DNA from: Kitasatospora sp. NBC_01287 | GTDB taxonomy: Bacteria; Actinomycetota; Actinomycetes; Streptomycetales; Streptomycetaceae | Assembly: GCF_026340565.1 (NCBI RefSeq) | Contig: NZ_JAPEPB010000001.1 | Location: 6,174,001 to 6,238,000, forward strand | DNA: 64,000 nt | Reading direction: 5' to 3' | Shown: in pieces, positions 8,859 to 16,682 of the stretch | How positions within the stretch are numbered: position 1 is the first letter of the stretch | Layout: every line of letters starts with the position of its first letter | Translations under genes and position numbers: made by a program | Notes under the pieces: generated by a model | What the model was told of the DNA's origin: nothing | Databases searched by the model: none | The model's input: only the letters and a program-made list of their open reading frames with translations

Positions 8859-9710
8859 TCAAGCGCTCTCGGGTCTCCGGTTCCAGGCGGTTTCTTGTTC
8901 CTTCAAGAACTCGTCCCGAATGCCTTCGATCATGTTCCGCATGGCATCTCCGACAATCGCCGACAGTTCGAAGTTGTCGAACTTCGCGCGGTACAGTTCG
9001 ATATCCTTCGGCTCGGTCGTCGTGATCTCGGCATGCGGAATCTCAACGATCACCAGACGGCTGTCGTAGACAATGAACGATGATGTTGACACCTCGCTCA
9101 TCGGTGCGGAGAGCGGCACGATCCCCAGCCACACATTTGGAAGCCTGGACAGAGTGGTCAGCCGGTCGAGCTGTACCGCCATTTCTGGCGGTGACAGCAG
9201 CCGCCAGCGGAGCACGGACTCAGTGATCAGATACCGGAAGGACCTGGTGGAGTCGAACAGTGCGGACTGCCGGTGGAGTCTCGCTGCCACCGTCCGGGTC
9301 ACTATGTCCTCGGTCAGCTCCTTGCGATCCAGAATGGCGCGGATGTACTCGGGCGTCTGGCACAGCCCGGGGATGCAGGAGGGCTGGAACACGCGTTGAA
9401 CCGTCGTATCGGATTCCACGGCGCGGATGGCGTCCTGATGGTGGTGAAGACCGGTGCGCCGGTAGGAGCGCCATGCGATCGCCTCGGTGGCTTCCCGGCG
9501 GGCTACCTCGATGAGCCCGGCCCGGACCTCGTCCGAGACGCCCAGGGCCGTCAGGATGCGGTCGGCATCCATGACGCTCGGGCTGAGCTTGCCGGTCTCG
9601 ATCCGACTCAGTTTGGACGGCGACATGGCAGCGCTGCGGGCGACTGCCTTGGCCTCTTTCCCGCTGGCCTGCCGCAGTTCCCGCAGCGTGCTGCCCATAT
9701 CGGCGGTCAC
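8859..9710 (-). CDS. XRE regulator with DUF5753 domain (WhiJ-like)
   Basis: 283 residues from a GTG whose bases overlap the TGA of the preceding DUF6879 gene (GTGA), implying translational coupling; an upstream GTG at 9731 or ATG at 9698 are alternatives. HTH_31-type helix-turn-helix is at the N-terminus (LRELRQASGKEAKAVA, SPSKLSRIETGK). The remainder is DUF5753, with the family pattern PSCIPGLCQTPEYIRAIL and later WLGIVPL. Proteins of this architecture (WhiJ-type) usually pair with a small DUF397 or DUF6879 protein and affect development and antibiotic production in Streptomyces. Here the partner is DUF6879. Confidence 0.9.
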   Translation of the reverse strand: MTADMGSTLRELRQASGKEAKAVARSAAMSPSKLSRIETGKLSPSVMDADRILTALGVSDEVRAGLIEVARREATEAIAWRSYRRTGLHHHQDAIRAVESDTTVQRVFQPSCIPGLCQTPEYIRAILDRKELTEDIVTRTVAARLHRQSALFDSTRSFRYLITESVLRWRLLSPPEMAVQLDRLTTLSRLPNVWLGIVPLSAPMSEVSTSSFIVYDSRLVIVEIPHAEITTTEPKDIELYRAKFDNFELSAIVGDAMRNMIEGIRDEFLKEQETAWNRRPESA

Positions 9711-10228
9711 GTTTTTCCGTACCGCTCCCACCAGTCGGTGAACGGCTCGGCGTGGGCCATCGCCACATCACGCCAACGCTGCCATTGTTCGAGATCAGAC
9801 TCCTGATCGGCGCCACGGAAGGAACCGCCCTCACCATACGCCATGGAGACGATCGAGGAATCATCGAACATCCAGAAATCGAGTACGCCTGCGAGCGGAT
9901 TGGATCCGTTCGTGACGTCCAGGATGAAGAATTCCTCGCCCGCTGTCTGGTTGGTCCGGTACCCCCAGTCCAGCTCGTACCTCAGGTAAGGACTGAGGGG
10001 ACGGGAGAGCACGTGCACCCGGTACATGCGCCGCCCGGCGTCCGTGTTGCGCTTCACCTGGGCCAACCACGCGGAATTGTAATCGTCCGGCTTCTGCTCG
10101 CCGGCGAGGTACGCCCGCAGGTTGTCGACGCTCGAAGAACCGGTGTAGTCATCCAGACCTTCGAGGCGGAACGCCTCCCGCTGGAAGCCGTCGAAAAGCG
10201 CTCCGAAGGCCTCAGGTGAGATATTCAC
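9707..10228 (-). CDS. DUF6879-family protein (separate chain)
   Basis: 173 residues beginning at GTG 10228. Recognised by its overall pattern: N-terminal F..LFDGFQREAFRLEGLDDY, then a helix with W..A..VKRNTDAGRRMYRVHVLSRPL, Y.R.EL.WGY..N..AGE, and a C-terminal DFWMFDDSSIVSMAYG...W....MAHAEPFTDWWERY. It overlaps the small upstream gene by 17 bp and the HTH gene by 4 bp, so three genes appear to be one translationally coupled unit. Its homologue at 10546-11286 is fused to an N-terminal domain equivalent to the small upstream gene. Biochemical function unknown. Confidence 0.8.
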   Translation of the reverse strand: MNISPEAFGALFDGFQREAFRLEGLDDYTGSSSVDNLRAYLAGEQKPDDYNSAWLAQVKRNTDAGRRMYRVHVLSRPLSPYLRYELDWGYRTNQTAGEEFFILDVTNGSNPLAGVLDFWMFDDSSIVSMAYGEGGSFRGADQESDLEQWQRWRDVAMAHAEPFTDWWERYGKT

Positions 10229-10436
10229 GCGCCACCCGCTTCAGGAGTGACAACGGGATGCGCACCGCCGTCTCCGTATCGGGGAGCCGCATCGTGTCGA
10301 GTGCGTCCGGGTCGTCCACTTTGAACCCCTGCACGATCACGTCTTCGGGTTCCGCCATCCTCGGATCCGTGTCGATGGCCCACACGGTCGGACATGGCCC
10401 GTGCTCACACTCGCTCGCCAGCTCTTTCAGCTTCAC
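10212..10436 (-). CDS. Small conserved protein preceding DUF6879 (hypothetical)
   Basis: 74 residues. GTG at 10436 follows GAGGAGA with a 6-nt spacer, which fixes the start; an ATG 11 codons upstream has no such site. It has a Cys pair (CEHGPC) and then EDVIVQGFKVDDPDALD...AVRIPLSLL. The second half closely resembles the N-terminal segment of the protein at 10546-11286 (EVLVQGEAVTDPDEV...LVIVPRELL), so the two act as separate and fused forms of the same domain. It overlaps the DUF6879 gene by 17 bp. No known function. Confidence 0.75.
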   Translation of the reverse strand: MKLKELASECEHGPCPTVWAIDTDPRMAEPEDVIVQGFKVDDPDALDTMRLPDTETAVRIPLSLLKRVAREYLT

Positions 10437-10545
10437 GCTGTTCTCCTCAAGTCGGCGTTCCGGGCCCATGCTCTCGGCTCTGGTACGCCCGGGGCAAGGC
10501 CGGTGTGTTGTGGCAACGCGAAATCGGGCGTTCGGAAGTCGGTGC

Positions 10546-11286
10546 TCACTCGCCGGATGGTGCTTCAGCTCTGAAGTCCCGGTGAGGTGCGGCGAAGTGC
10601 CAAGCTGCGTCACGGACCTGGCAGGCACGAGCCACCTGCACTGGATCCGTGATCAGCTCCACACCCGTCAGATCGTCATCGGCGTCGAAGTGGAGCAGCG
10701 CGATAACGCGCGAGTCGAACAGCCAGGCGTCTTCGTCCGGAAGGCGCAGCCGGTCGGCATCGGCACGCCAGAGGTAACGGATGTCCTCTCCGACAGCGCT
10801 GTTCCGTTCGGCGTTGTCGAGAAGGTACCGCTGCCCCATGGTCGGAGGGCTGTCCATGATCCTTACACGCTCGAATCGCTTCCCCGAGGCGGTCTGTTCG
10901 CGGCGCGAGCGGCGCCAGGCGTCGTCCAGGTCCCAGCCCGCCGGCTGACTCGCGGTGAACCGCCGGCAGATGTCGGTCCGTTCGTCGGAGCGGTGCCGGC
11001 GACGCGTCTCCAGTCGGAAGGCCGTGTGCTCGAATGTCTCGAACATGTCGTCGAACTGTTCGAAGCTGATCAGCATCGGCTCTCGATCGGCGTCGCGCGG
11101 CGGGAAGTCGGCCAGCAGCTCGCGTGGCACGATGACGAGTCCCTCCCCGGCTTTGGCGTTGTGGAGTTGGGTCACCTCATCGGGGTCGGTCACTGCTTCA
11201 CCTTGCACCAGTACTTCCCCGGCGTCGATGTCTTCGTAGTGGGCGTGTGGGGCATCCCTACTCCGAACGGGTGTACTTTCGGCCAT
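10546..11286 (-). CDS. Fused protein: small EVLVQG domain plus DUF6879
   Basis: 246 residues. Residues about 15-60 (HYEDIDAGEVLVQGEAVTD, LVIVPRELL) correspond to the 74-residue protein at 10212-10436, and residues about 70-240 are a DUF6879 domain (FEQFDDMFETFEHTAFRLETR, GKRFERVRIMDSPPTMGQRY, EDAWLFDSRVIALLHFD). The Cys pair of the separate form is absent. ATG 11286 is chosen; a TTG at 11319 is possible and neither has a clear Shine-Dalgarno. It is divergent from the HTH/DUF5753/DUF397 gene at 11416, sharing a 129-bp promoter region. Confidence 0.75.
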   Translation of the reverse strand: MAESTPVRSRDAPHAHYEDIDAGEVLVQGEAVTDPDEVTQLHNAKAGEGLVIVPRELLADFPPRDADREPMLISFEQFDDMFETFEHTAFRLETRRRHRSDERTDICRRFTASQPAGWDLDDAWRRSRREQTASGKRFERVRIMDSPPTMGQRYLLDNAERNSAVGEDIRYLWRADADRLRLPDEDAWLFDSRVIALLHFDADDDLTGVELITDPVQVARACQVRDAAWHFAAPHRDFRAEAPSGE

Positions 11287-11415
11287 CCGCTGCGCGTGGT
11301 TGTTGCGCACTGCTACCAATTGCTTGCAGTGGGTGGCGCGGTGATGAATTCCGCTTCTCCGGAGGCAGGTTGGCGTCCGCGTGCCCAGCGGATCTCATGA
11401 GCGAGAGGTACGCCC

Positions 11416-12489
11416 ATGGCGAGTCGACGTTCCACCGAGCACCTGCCGCTGACGCCCGAGGCCTTCGGCTGGCTCCTGCGGGACTGGCGGGAGTTCCGGA
11501 AGATGAAGATCGCGCCGCTGGCGCGGCTGATCCCGTGCGACGCCTCGCTGCTGTCGCGCTTCGAGGCGGCGGAGCGGTTCCCGCGCGAGGACTACGTGGT
11601 GCGGCTGGACGAACTGCTGGAGGCGGGCGGGTTCCTGCTGCGGGCGTGGCGCGATGTGGACTGGGACCGGGAGGTGGTGCACCCGGACTGGTTCAAGCTG
11701 TACGCCCGGCTGGAGGCGGCGGCGGTCCTGGTGAGGGGGTATGACGTCGAGCGGATTCGAGGCCTGCTGCAGACGCCTGAGTATGCGCGGGCGCTCTTCC
11801 GTTTCAGTCGGCCGGACGCGGACGAGCGGGAGATCGCGGCCAGCGTCGCTGCTCGAATGAGTCGACAGAAGCGCTTTCTCGTCAAGGACGGCCCGCAGTT
11901 GGTGGCCGTCCTTGACGAGGCGACGCTCTGGCGTCCCGTCGGCGGTCTGACGGTGATGCGCGAGCAGCTCCAGAACCTGCTCGACGTGGGGGAGCACTGC
12001 CCCAACGTCATCATCCAGGTCGCCCACTTCGGTATGGAGGAGCGGACCGGCATGAGCAACAGCCTGACCCTCCTGACCCTCCCGGGAGCGGAGGAGTGGG
12101 CCTATTCGGAGACCATGAGCAAGGGGTACTTCGTTACCGACTCCGAGACCCTGAAGGAGCGTTCGCGGTTCTATGATCGACTCAGGGCGGAGGCACTGTC
12201 CGCACCGGACTCCGCCCGTCTGATCCGCGCCGCGATGAGAGGGTTCTACAACGTGAGCATCCCCAGGCAGCAGCAGCCAGTTCTGTACTCGCACCGCAAG
12301 GCGGACTGGCGGACCAGCAGCTACAGCGGAGGCGACGGCGGCGAGTGTGTCGAGGTGGCGTTGAACCTCGACGGTGTCGTCCCGGTGCGGGACAGCAAGG
12401 ACCGGCAAGGGCCGGCGCTGGCGTTCGACGCCCAGGCGTGGGCGGCGTTCACCCGTGGCGTCGTGGGTGGAGAGTTCGGCGCGGCCTGA
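11416..12489 (+). CDS. XRE-DUF5753-DUF397 single-chain regulator
   Basis: 357 residues. Three parts are visible: an HTH at about 10-70 (LTPEAFGWLLRDWREFRKMKI, SLLSRFEAAERFP), DUF5753 at about 85-285 (IRGLLQTPEYARALF; VIIQVAHFG), and a C-terminal DUF397 domain at about 298-352 (DWRTSSYSGGDGGECVEVA, VPVRDSKDRQGPALAF). In most streptomycetes DUF397 is encoded by a separate small gene next to the regulator, so this looks like a fusion of regulator and partner. ATG 11416 has GAGAGG 9 nt upstream. It is divergent from the fused DUF6879 gene. Confidence 0.9.
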   Translation: MASRRSTEHLPLTPEAFGWLLRDWREFRKMKIAPLARLIPCDASLLSRFEAAERFPREDYVVRLDELLEAGGFLLRAWRDVDWDREVVHPDWFKLYARLEAAAVLVRGYDVERIRGLLQTPEYARALFRFSRPDADEREIAASVAARMSRQKRFLVKDGPQLVAVLDEATLWRPVGGLTVMREQLQNLLDVGEHCPNVIIQVAHFGMEERTGMSNSLTLLTLPGAEEWAYSETMSKGYFVTDSETLKERSRFYDRLRAEALSAPDSARLIRAAMRGFYNVSIPRQQQPVLYSHRKADWRTSSYSGGDGGECVEVALNLDGVVPVRDSKDRQGPALAFDAQAWAAFTRGVVGGEFGAA

Positions 12490-12769
12490 CGGACCGTCAG
12501 TCACGGGTTGGCGGGCGCGTCGCGGCACACCGTGCCCGATCCGACGCAGAGCTGTGGTTCGCCGGTTCGTGGCGGGAAATGACTTCAGCCGCTCGCCAGG
12601 GCCAGGACGAGCAGTGCCGCCGCCGTGGCGCGGCTGGTTCCGGTCCGCAGGTCCATCCGGTTCCCCCTGGTCGGTAGGTCGCCGCGTAGCCTCCCACGGC
12701 GGCGGCGCGCTGGTTCGGGGTGGTGGACTGCCGTGCCCCGCTCCGGCCGCCCCGCCTATGCTCGGCGGC

Positions 12770-13111
12770 ATGACTGACCTTGATCCCGAAGACCAGAAGC
12801 TGCTCACCCTCGCCCGCTCCGCCCGGGCTCGCAACGGCGTCGCGGAGGGCGCGGCCGTGCGGGACGAGACCGGGCGCACCTACGTGGCCGGGACGGTCGA
12901 GCTGGCCTCGCTGAAGCTGAGCGCGGTGCGGACGGCGGTGGCGATGGCGGTGGCCAGCGGTGCCAAGGGGCTGGAGGCGGCGGCCGTGGTGACGGCGGGG
13001 GAGAGGCCGGCCGAGGCGGACCTGGCGGCCGTGCGGGACCTGGGCGGGGCCGGCGCGCCCCTGCTGCTGGCCGGGCCGGACGGGGTGCTGCGGGTTCGCG
13101 TCGAGGCGTGA
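12770..13111 (+). CDS. Cytidine deaminase-fold protein lacking zinc ligands
   Basis: 113 residues from the ATG at 12770. The length, the segment RTYVAGTVELASLKLSAVRTAVAMAVASG and the terminal GPDGVLRVRVE resemble cytidine deaminases, but the usual zinc motif (C/H)AE is replaced by SAVRTAV and no PCxxC is present. It is therefore probably not a deaminase. Its place upstream of era is conserved in Streptomyces as far as I recall, which suggests a real but non-catalytic role. No clear Shine-Dalgarno is seen. Confidence 0.7.
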   Translation: MTDLDPEDQKLLTLARSARARNGVAEGAAVRDETGRTYVAGTVELASLKLSAVRTAVAMAVASGAKGLEAAAVVTAGERPAEADLAAVRDLGGAGAPLLLAGPDGVLRVRVEA

Positions 13112-13188
13112 GGCAGCGGCATGAGGTCCGGACACCCCGTGGCGTAAGTACGAAGAGCGGATAATCTCTCACTCCGAGGGGGTGGGCG

Positions 13189-13341
13189 ATGCTCGGGGTA
13201 CTCGGGTTCTTCGCGGCGCTGCTGGCCGTGGTGATGGGGATGGGGCGCTGGCACGAGACCGGTTCGCCCTACTGGCTGGGCGGTTCGATCGCGCTGCTGG
13301 TGTTCACCCTGATCGGCGCGCTGCAGTCGCGCCGCAAGTGA
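13189..13341 (+). CDS. Small membrane protein upstream of era
   Basis: 50 residues with two hydrophobic stretches, MLGVLGFFAALLAVVMG at the start and GGSIALLVFTLIGAL near the end, joined by a short polar loop (RWHETGSPYW) and ending in basic QSRRK. The ATG follows GAGGGGGT. Two membrane-spanning helices are likely. I recognise no family function; the location between the deaminase-fold gene and era is the only context. Confidence 0.7.
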   Translation: MLGVLGFFAALLAVVMGMGRWHETGSPYWLGGSIALLVFTLIGALQSRRK

Positions 13342-13428
13342 CGCCGGGCAAGTGGCGCGAGGCGGGTGACGCGGCTGGGGAGCGGGGGCTGTCCGGGTCC
13401 TTCCGGACGATCAGGGAGAATGGTCCCC

Positions 13429-14370
13429 ATGAGCGACACCCCCTCCTCCCCGGCAGCCCCCTACCGTTCGGGCTTCGCGTGCTTCGTCGGCCGACCCAAC
13501 GCGGGCAAGTCGACCCTGACCAACGCCCTGGTGGGAACCAAGGTCGCGATCACCTCCGACCGCCCCCAGACCACCCGGCACACCGTGCGCGGCATCGTGC
13601 ACCGCCCGGACTCCCAGCTCGTGCTGGTGGACACCCCCGGCCTGCACAAGCCGCGCACACTGCTCGGCGAGCGGCTCAACGACCTGGTCCGCAGCACCTG
13701 GGCCGAGGTGGACGTGATCGGCTTCTGCCTGCCCGCCGACCAGAAGCTCGGCCCCGGCGACAAGTTCATCGCCAAGGAACTGGCCGAGGTCAAGAAGACC
13801 CCCAAGGTGGCCCTCGTCACCAAGACCGACCTGGTCGACTCCAAGCGGCTGGCCGAGCAGCTGATCGCCGTCGCCCAGCTCGGCGCCGAGCTGGGCATCG
13901 AGTGGGCGGAGATCATCCCGGTCTCCGCCGTCGGCGACAAGCAGGTCGACCTGGTCGCCGAGCTGCTCACCAAGCTGCTCCCCAAGGGCCAGCCGCTCTA
14001 CCCGGACGGCGACCTCACCGACGAGCCCGAGCAGATCATGGTCGCCGAGCTGATCCGGGAGGCCGCCCTGGAAGGCGTGCGCGACGAGCTCCCGCACTCG
14101 CTGGCCGTGGTGGTCGAGGAGATGATCCCGCGCGAGGACCGGCCCGCCGACCGCCCGCTGCTCGACATCCACGCCAACGTCTACATCGAGCGGCAGAGCC
14201 AGAAGGCGATCGTGATCGGTGCCAAGGGCGCGCGTCTGAAGCACGTGGGGACCACGGCCCGCAAGCACATCGAGGCGCTGCTCGGCACCCCGGTCTACCT
14301 CGACCTGCACGTCAAGGTCGCCAAGGACTGGCAGCGCGACCCCAAGCAGCTCCGCAAGCTCGGTTTCTGA
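13429..14370 (+). CDS. era: GTPase Era
   Basis: 313 residues. G1 is GRPNAGKST, G3 is DTPGLH, G4 is TKTD (usually NKxD) and the C-terminal KH domain carries the AIVIGAKGARLKHVGTTAR-like segment. Era binds the 3' end of 16S rRNA and assists 30S subunit assembly. ATG 13429 is preceded by AGGGAGA. A strong bidirectional hairpin follows the stop. Confidence 0.96.
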   Translation: MSDTPSSPAAPYRSGFACFVGRPNAGKSTLTNALVGTKVAITSDRPQTTRHTVRGIVHRPDSQLVLVDTPGLHKPRTLLGERLNDLVRSTWAEVDVIGFCLPADQKLGPGDKFIAKELAEVKKTPKVALVTKTDLVDSKRLAEQLIAVAQLGAELGIEWAEIIPVSAVGDKQVDLVAELLTKLLPKGQPLYPDGDLTDEPEQIMVAELIREAALEGVRDELPHSLAVVVEEMIPREDRPADRPLLDIHANVYIERQSQKAIVIGAKGARLKHVGTTARKHIEALLGTPVYLDLHVKVAKDWQRDPKQLRKLGF

Positions 14371-14395
14371 CGGTCCGTCGGATCGAGCCGAAGCC

Positions 14396-14423
14396 AAGGC
14401 CCCCGGGTGATCCCGGGGGCCTT
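14396..14423. terminator. Bidirectional terminator hairpin after era
   Basis: Perfect 12-bp stem AAGGCCCCCGGG (14396-14407) and CCCGGGGGCCTT (14412-14423) with a TGAT loop, between the convergent era and LysR genes; no T-tract beyond TT. Confidence 0.85.
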
Positions 14424-14433
14424 CGCCGTCGCC

Positions 14434-15390
14434 TCAGGCGCCCGGGCTGATCCCGGGCGCCGGGCGGGGCTCCGGCCCGCCGCCGTCCCGGTGCCGGATC
14501 GCCGCGGCCGCGCGGTGCAGATCGGCGAGCACGGTCCGCACGGCGCTCCGCGCGGTGCGCTCGGGGCGGTGCAGCACGTCGATGTGCCGCAGGGCGTGGA
14601 CGCCGCTGAGCGGTTTGAGGACCAGCGCGGGGTGCGGGCGCGTGGTCCAGCGCGGCATCAGGGCCAGGCCGCCCCCGGCCGCGACCACTTCGGCGACCAC
14701 GGCGAACTCGTTGATGCGGTGGACGACCTCCAGCCGCCGGTTCGCGGCGATCGCGATGGCGTCGATGGTGGCCACCAGCGGGAAGCCGTCGTGCACGGCG
14801 ATCCACGGCTGATCCGCGACGTCCTGCGGGGTGAGCCGCCGCTTCGTCGCCAGCGGGTGGTCGGCCGGCATGGCGACGTCCAGGGGTTCGCGCAGCAGCG
14901 TGGTCGCGGTGACGCTGCGCGGCCACGGCGGCGCGGTGCCCAGGTGGTGGGCGAGGACGAGGTCGTACTCCCTGGTCAGCCGTGGGAAGTGGTCCTGTTC
15001 GACGTCCTCGTCGGCGAGCGAGAGCCGCGGGCCGGGCCCCGGGGCGACCCGGCTGCCGCGCAGCAGGAACGGGAAGAAGGTCGAGGCCGCGCTGTGGAAG
15101 GCCGCCACCGACACGCCCGCGTCCGGCCGGTCGACGAACTCGTCGATGGTGTGGCGCGCCCGCGCCAGCGCGGTCTCCACCTCGATCGCGGCCCCGGCCA
15201 GGGCCTGCCCGGCGTCGGTGAGCACCAGCCGCCGCCCCTCGCGCTCGGTGAGCGGGACCGCGATCGAGCGCTGCAGCAGGCGCAGTTGCTGCGAGATCGC
15301 CGAGGGCGTCATCAGCAGTGCCTCGGCGACCGCGGTGACACTGCCCAGCTCGCCGAGCTCCCGCAGGATCCGCAACTGCCGTTCGTTCAT
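14434..15390 (-). CDS. LysR-family transcriptional regulator
   Basis: 318 residues. N-terminal winged HTH: MNERQLRILRELGELGSVTAVAEALLMTPSAISQQLR pattern, followed by a LysR substrate-binding domain (PLDVAMPADHPLA, AAGGGLALMPRW). It is divergent from an EamA transporter, a common LysR target arrangement. ATG at 15390; a GTG two codons upstream is possible. Effector unknown. Confidence 0.9.
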   Translation of the reverse strand: MNERQLRILRELGELGSVTAVAEALLMTPSAISQQLRLLQRSIAVPLTEREGRRLVLTDAGQALAGAAIEVETALARARHTIDEFVDRPDAGVSVAAFHSAASTFFPFLLRGSRVAPGPGPRLSLADEDVEQDHFPRLTREYDLVLAHHLGTAPPWPRSVTATTLLREPLDVAMPADHPLATKRRLTPQDVADQPWIAVHDGFPLVATIDAIAIAANRRLEVVHRINEFAVVAEVVAAGGGLALMPRWTTRPHPALVLKPLSGVHALRHIDVLHRPERTARSAVRTVLADLHRAAAAIRHRDGGGPEPRPAPGISPGA

Positions 15391-15423
15391 CCGCACAGTG
15401 TAGGGAGAGACGGTGCAGGGATA

Positions 15424-15440
15424 CTTAAAGGTCCTTGAAG
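15424..15440. promoter_or_regulatory. Candidate LysR box between LysR and EamA genes
   Basis: CTTAAAGGTCCTTGAAG is a 17-bp imperfect palindrome containing the TT-N-AA pattern of LysR sites, placed 34 bp before the LysR start and ahead of the transporter start. A promising operator by position; not proven. Confidence 0.4.
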
Positions 15441-15485
15441 AAGCTCGCCCTTGGCTTCACTGTCCGCCTGGTGCAGCGTGGGGCC

Positions 15486-16508
15486 GTGTTCCGAACCCGC
15501 CGCACTGACGCAGTGCTCCTCCTCGTCGCCGCCGTCTGGGGCTCCAGCTACCTGGCCGCGAAGACGGCCACCCACGCGCTGCCGGTGCTGGTGGTGCTGT
15601 TCGCGCGCTACCTGCTCTCGGCGGTCGTCTGCCTCGCCCTGGTCGCCGCCCGCCGTGAGCGCGGGCGCGGGCGGGGGTGGGGGCTCCGGCGGCGGCGTGG
15701 ACGTGTACGCGGGCGCGGGCTCTACTCGCGGGACGAGATCCGGATCGGGGCGCTGCTGGGAGGCACCCAGGCGGCCGTCCTGGTGACGGAGACGTACGGC
15801 GTCGCGCACACCAGCGCGGCCAACGCCGGCCTGATCATCAGCCTCACCATCGTGCTCACGCCGCTGCTGGACCGTGCGCCGGGCGGGGACCGGCTGCCGC
15901 CGCGCTTCTTCGCCGCCGCCCTCGTGTGCCTGCTGGCCGTCGGAGTGCTGATGTCCGGCAGCGGCTTCCACGCGCTGCGGACCGGCGACCTGCTGATGCT
16001 CGCCGCCGCGGTGCTGCGCGCGGCCCACGTCGCACTCGTGGGCCGGCTGACGGACGGGCGCGCCGTGCGGCCGCTGCAACTCACCACCGTGCAGACGGTC
16101 GTCGGCGCCGCGCTCTTCGTCGGGCCCGCCGTCGGCGGACTGCCGGCCCTGGGCCGCGCCGGCGGCCCGGTCTGGGCCCAGCTGGTCTACCTCGCGCTCT
16201 TCTGCAGCGTGTTCGCGTTCCTCGCCCAGACCTGGGCGGTGCAGCGCGGCTCCGCCAGCCGGGCGAGCCTGCTGCTGGGGACCGAACCGGTCTGGGCCGT
16301 CGCTGTCGGCATCGGGCTCGGGGGTGAGCGGTTCACCGTCCTCGCCGCCCTCGGTGCGGCGCTCATGGTCGCCGGGACCTACTGGGGGCAGGCCATCGAG
16401 AGCCGCAGCCGCAGTAGTAGCCGCAGTCGTCGTCAGGGGGCAGGCGCGGCAGGCGCGGCCGCCCGGCCGCTCGCATCGGCTCTGTACGTGCCGGGGGAGC
16501 AGAGCTGA
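15486..16508 (+). CDS. EamA/DMT-family transporter
   Basis: 340 residues with two EamA halves (first beginning DAVLLLVAAVWGSSYLAAKTA; second at LTTVQTVVGAALFVGPAVGG), about ten membrane segments, typical of inner-membrane metabolite exporters. Between the early helices is an unusual Arg/Gly-rich cytoplasmic loop (RERGRGRGWGLRRRRGRVR). The C-terminal tail is Ser/Arg- then Ala-rich. The start is uncertain: GTG 15486 is used, GTG 15471 and TTG 15435 are in frame, but the last lies inside the palindrome at 15424-15440. Confidence 0.85.
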   Translation: MFRTRRTDAVLLLVAAVWGSSYLAAKTATHALPVLVVLFARYLLSAVVCLALVAARRERGRGRGWGLRRRRGRVRGRGLYSRDEIRIGALLGGTQAAVLVTETYGVAHTSAANAGLIISLTIVLTPLLDRAPGGDRLPPRFFAAALVCLLAVGVLMSGSGFHALRTGDLLMLAAAVLRAAHVALVGRLTDGRAVRPLQLTTVQTVVGAALFVGPAVGGLPALGRAGGPVWAQLVYLALFCSVFAFLAQTWAVQRGSASRASLLLGTEPVWAVAVGIGLGGERFTVLAALGAALMVAGTYWGQAIESRSRSSSRSRRQGAGAAGAAARPLASALYVPGEQS

Positions 16509-16575
16509 CACACCGCCAGGCAGCCGCGTCGGACGGCCGCCCGGGCGGTCCGGAGGGACGGACGGCCGCGCGTGG

Positions 16576-16620
16576 GCGGCCGCGGGCTCATCCCTGGCCC
16601 CGCGGCCGCAGTTATTTTTA
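16576..16620 (+). terminator. Rho-independent-type terminator after the EamA gene
   Basis: Perfect 11-bp arms GCGGCCGCGGG (16576-16586) and CCCGCGGCCGC (16599-16609) are followed by AGTTATTTTTA, an unusually clear T-tract for this genome. Confidence 0.85.
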
Positions 16621-16648
16621 CCCCCCTTGACCAACTCTTGGCAAGGAT

Positions 16649-16676
16649 TTGACGAAAGTTAAGGAGTTCATATCAT
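16649..16676 (+). promoter_or_regulatory. Vegetative-type promoter for the M16 gene (leaderless)
   Basis: TTGACG (16649-16654), 16-bp spacer, TATCAT (16671-16676). The GTG start at 16683 is 7 bp beyond the -10 box, so the transcript probably begins at the start codon. The surrounding ~70 bp are markedly AT-richer than the neighbourhood. Confidence 0.65.
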
Positions 16677-16682
16677 CATCGA

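Noticed and set aside
8454-9083. 209-residue plus-strand frame over the small-peptide region
   Set aside because: Opposite to the supported small gene and the HTH gene; Gly-rich without motifs and without a ribosome site.
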